A DNA stretch of 64,000 bases from G963677325 sp963810555 (GTDB taxonomy: Bacteria; Bacteroidota; Bacteroidia; Bacteroidales; Prolixibacteraceae). The notes under the pieces are model-generated. The model worked only from the letters and a program-made list of their open reading frames with translations. It did not search any database and was not told the DNA's origin. Position 1 is the first letter of the stretch, and each line of letters begins with the position of its first letter. The position numbers and the translations under genes are program-made. The DNA lies in contig CAWENX010000022.1 in assembly GCA_963810555.1 (NCBI GenBank), positions 72,337 through 136,336 of the forward strand. The letters run 5' to 3'. Of this stretch, positions 63,375 to 64,000 are shown in pieces.

Positions 63375-63433
63375 GCCTTTTATTTAATTATATTGTCATT
63401 AAAGCCGTCCGGCTGAAAAACACCTTTGGACTT

Positions 63434-63946
63434 TCAATCCGTCTCAAATCCCATGCCTATTAATCTGAGAACCATTTCTTCAAAGGATTTCTTTGAAACA
63501 TGAAAATTCGGTTCAATGATGTATACCTTACCGCCGGGTTTTAAAATTGATTTTAATTCTTCAAACAGCCTGTCCTGATTGGGTACCTCATGAATCATGT
63601 AGAAAGCCAGAACAAAATCAACCTTGTCGGAAACGCCAATTTCGGTGTCCTCACATTTGTGTAATTCAATCATTTGCTCCAATTCTGTCCCTCTGATCTT
63701 TTTATCCACCTTCTGAAGCATTCCTTCCTGTAAATCAGCGGCAATAACTTTCCCTGAACTATTCAGCAATTTTGCAATTTCTATGGAAAAGAATCCGGGA
63801 CCGCAACCTAAATCAAGGACTGTCATCCCCTTACTGATGTATGGCTTTAATATTTTACGTGGATTTTGAAGCAATCTCCTGATATAATTATCAAGTCCTC
63901 CTGCGAGTTCTACAGGACAAATTCTGCCATTACTCCCGTTATTCAT
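63434..63946 (-). CDS. Class I SAM-dependent methyltransferase, C-terminus frameshifted
   Basis: A 170-residue methyltransferase of the UbiE/Methyltransf_11 type. MTVLDLGCGPGFFSIEIAKL holds the SAM-binding glycine motif (about 41-60), VIAADLQEGMLQKVD the acidic second motif, and FVLAFYMIHEVPNQD the motif near the active site. The frame stops after RLIGMGFETD. In the next frame the conserved ending ESPKVFFSRTALMTI runs to a TAA at 63388, so one extra base near 63440 cuts off about 16 residues. The catalytic core is complete and may still work. The substrate is unknown; similar genes often lie near metalloid or small-molecule functions. Confidence 0.8.
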   Translation of the reverse strand: MNNGSNGRICPVELAGGLDNYIRRLLQNPRKILKPYISKGMTVLDLGCGPGFFSIEIAKLLNSSGKVIAADLQEGMLQKVDKKIRGTELEQMIELHKCEDTEIGVSDKVDFVLAFYMIHEVPNQDRLFEELKSILKPGGKVYIIEPNFHVSKKSFEEMVLRLIGMGFETD

Positions 63947-64000
63947 TGTTGTTATATTATTCTATGAACATTTAAGTTACGTTTGTACGTTCAGGATAAA

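Noticed and set aside
1..64000. tRNA, rRNA or riboswitch genes
   Set aside because: I looked in the intergenic stretches for cloverleaf-type TTCRANY arms and GC-rich conserved structured RNA and saw none; weak or unusual ones could be missed without a covariance search.

Overview
The window looks like a Bacteroidota chromosome, most likely of the Bacteroidales/Marinilabiliales type. Evidence is the AT-rich intergenic DNA, promoter-like TAnnTTTG (-7) boxes, abundant lipoprotein and Tat signals, lineage-typical families (DUF4292, DUF6600, DUF6786, FISUMP, WbsX/GH99-like) and a dense set of glycan-degrading enzymes. I could not run searches, so family names rest on motif and sequence recognition.

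Region 1 (1-14,800) holds cell-envelope and metal genes: a DUF4292 lipoprotein, an EnvC-like degenerate LytM protein, a frameshifted transaldolase, an ArsP-type permease, a PadR regulator, a Cys/His-rich DUF6660-like protein, a CzcA/TolC/CusB-type RND efflux operon, a CDF exporter and a PanE-like reductase. Its intergenic DNA is full of a CTGATTACTG word repeat that I do not see further right. Region 2 (15,100-17,700) carries a small membrane protein, a DUF6600 protein and a frameshifted outer-membrane-type protein.

Region 3 (18,000-45,600) is a carbohydrate-catabolism island: GH127, polysaccharide deacetylase, GH2, GH105, a beta-helix protein, a WbsX/GH99-like protein, an unrecognised Tat enzyme, a GH140-like apiosidase, a secreted sugar-isomerase-like protein, DUF6786, a sialate O-acetylesterase, GH97, a decayed UroD-like gene, an SSS sugar symporter and a nucleotidyltransferase-GHMP kinase fusion. 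This set fits pectin or rhamnogalacturonan-type side chains (inference). No SusC/SusD pair is present. Three toxin-antitoxin cassettes are scattered inside; two have broken toxins. Region 4 (45,700-64,000) has an orphan zinc-binding lipoprotein, an IS4-type transposase remnant, MarC, a GH10-FISUMP xylanase, three tandem ~1000-residue beta-helix/LamG paralogues (two frameshifted), a frameshifted Tat glycosidase-like gene and a methyltransferase.

The most unusual signal is a family of intergenic palindromes, each exactly 117 bp, at 5852-5968, 17764-17880 and 37735-37851, with a decayed copy near 47286-47401 and a probable half copy at 28513-28568. Each has eight hexamers at a strict 11-bp period, four in one orientation and four inverted, bounded 11 bp further out by AYCATCT and its complement AGATGRT. 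The hexamer differs completely between copies while geometry, length and flanks are kept. I know no named element with this design.

The window also has about nine single-base frameshifts in otherwise good genes, which points either to an error-prone assembly or to genuine gene decay, and several other palindromic repeat families, one of which lies inside a signal-peptide coding region.
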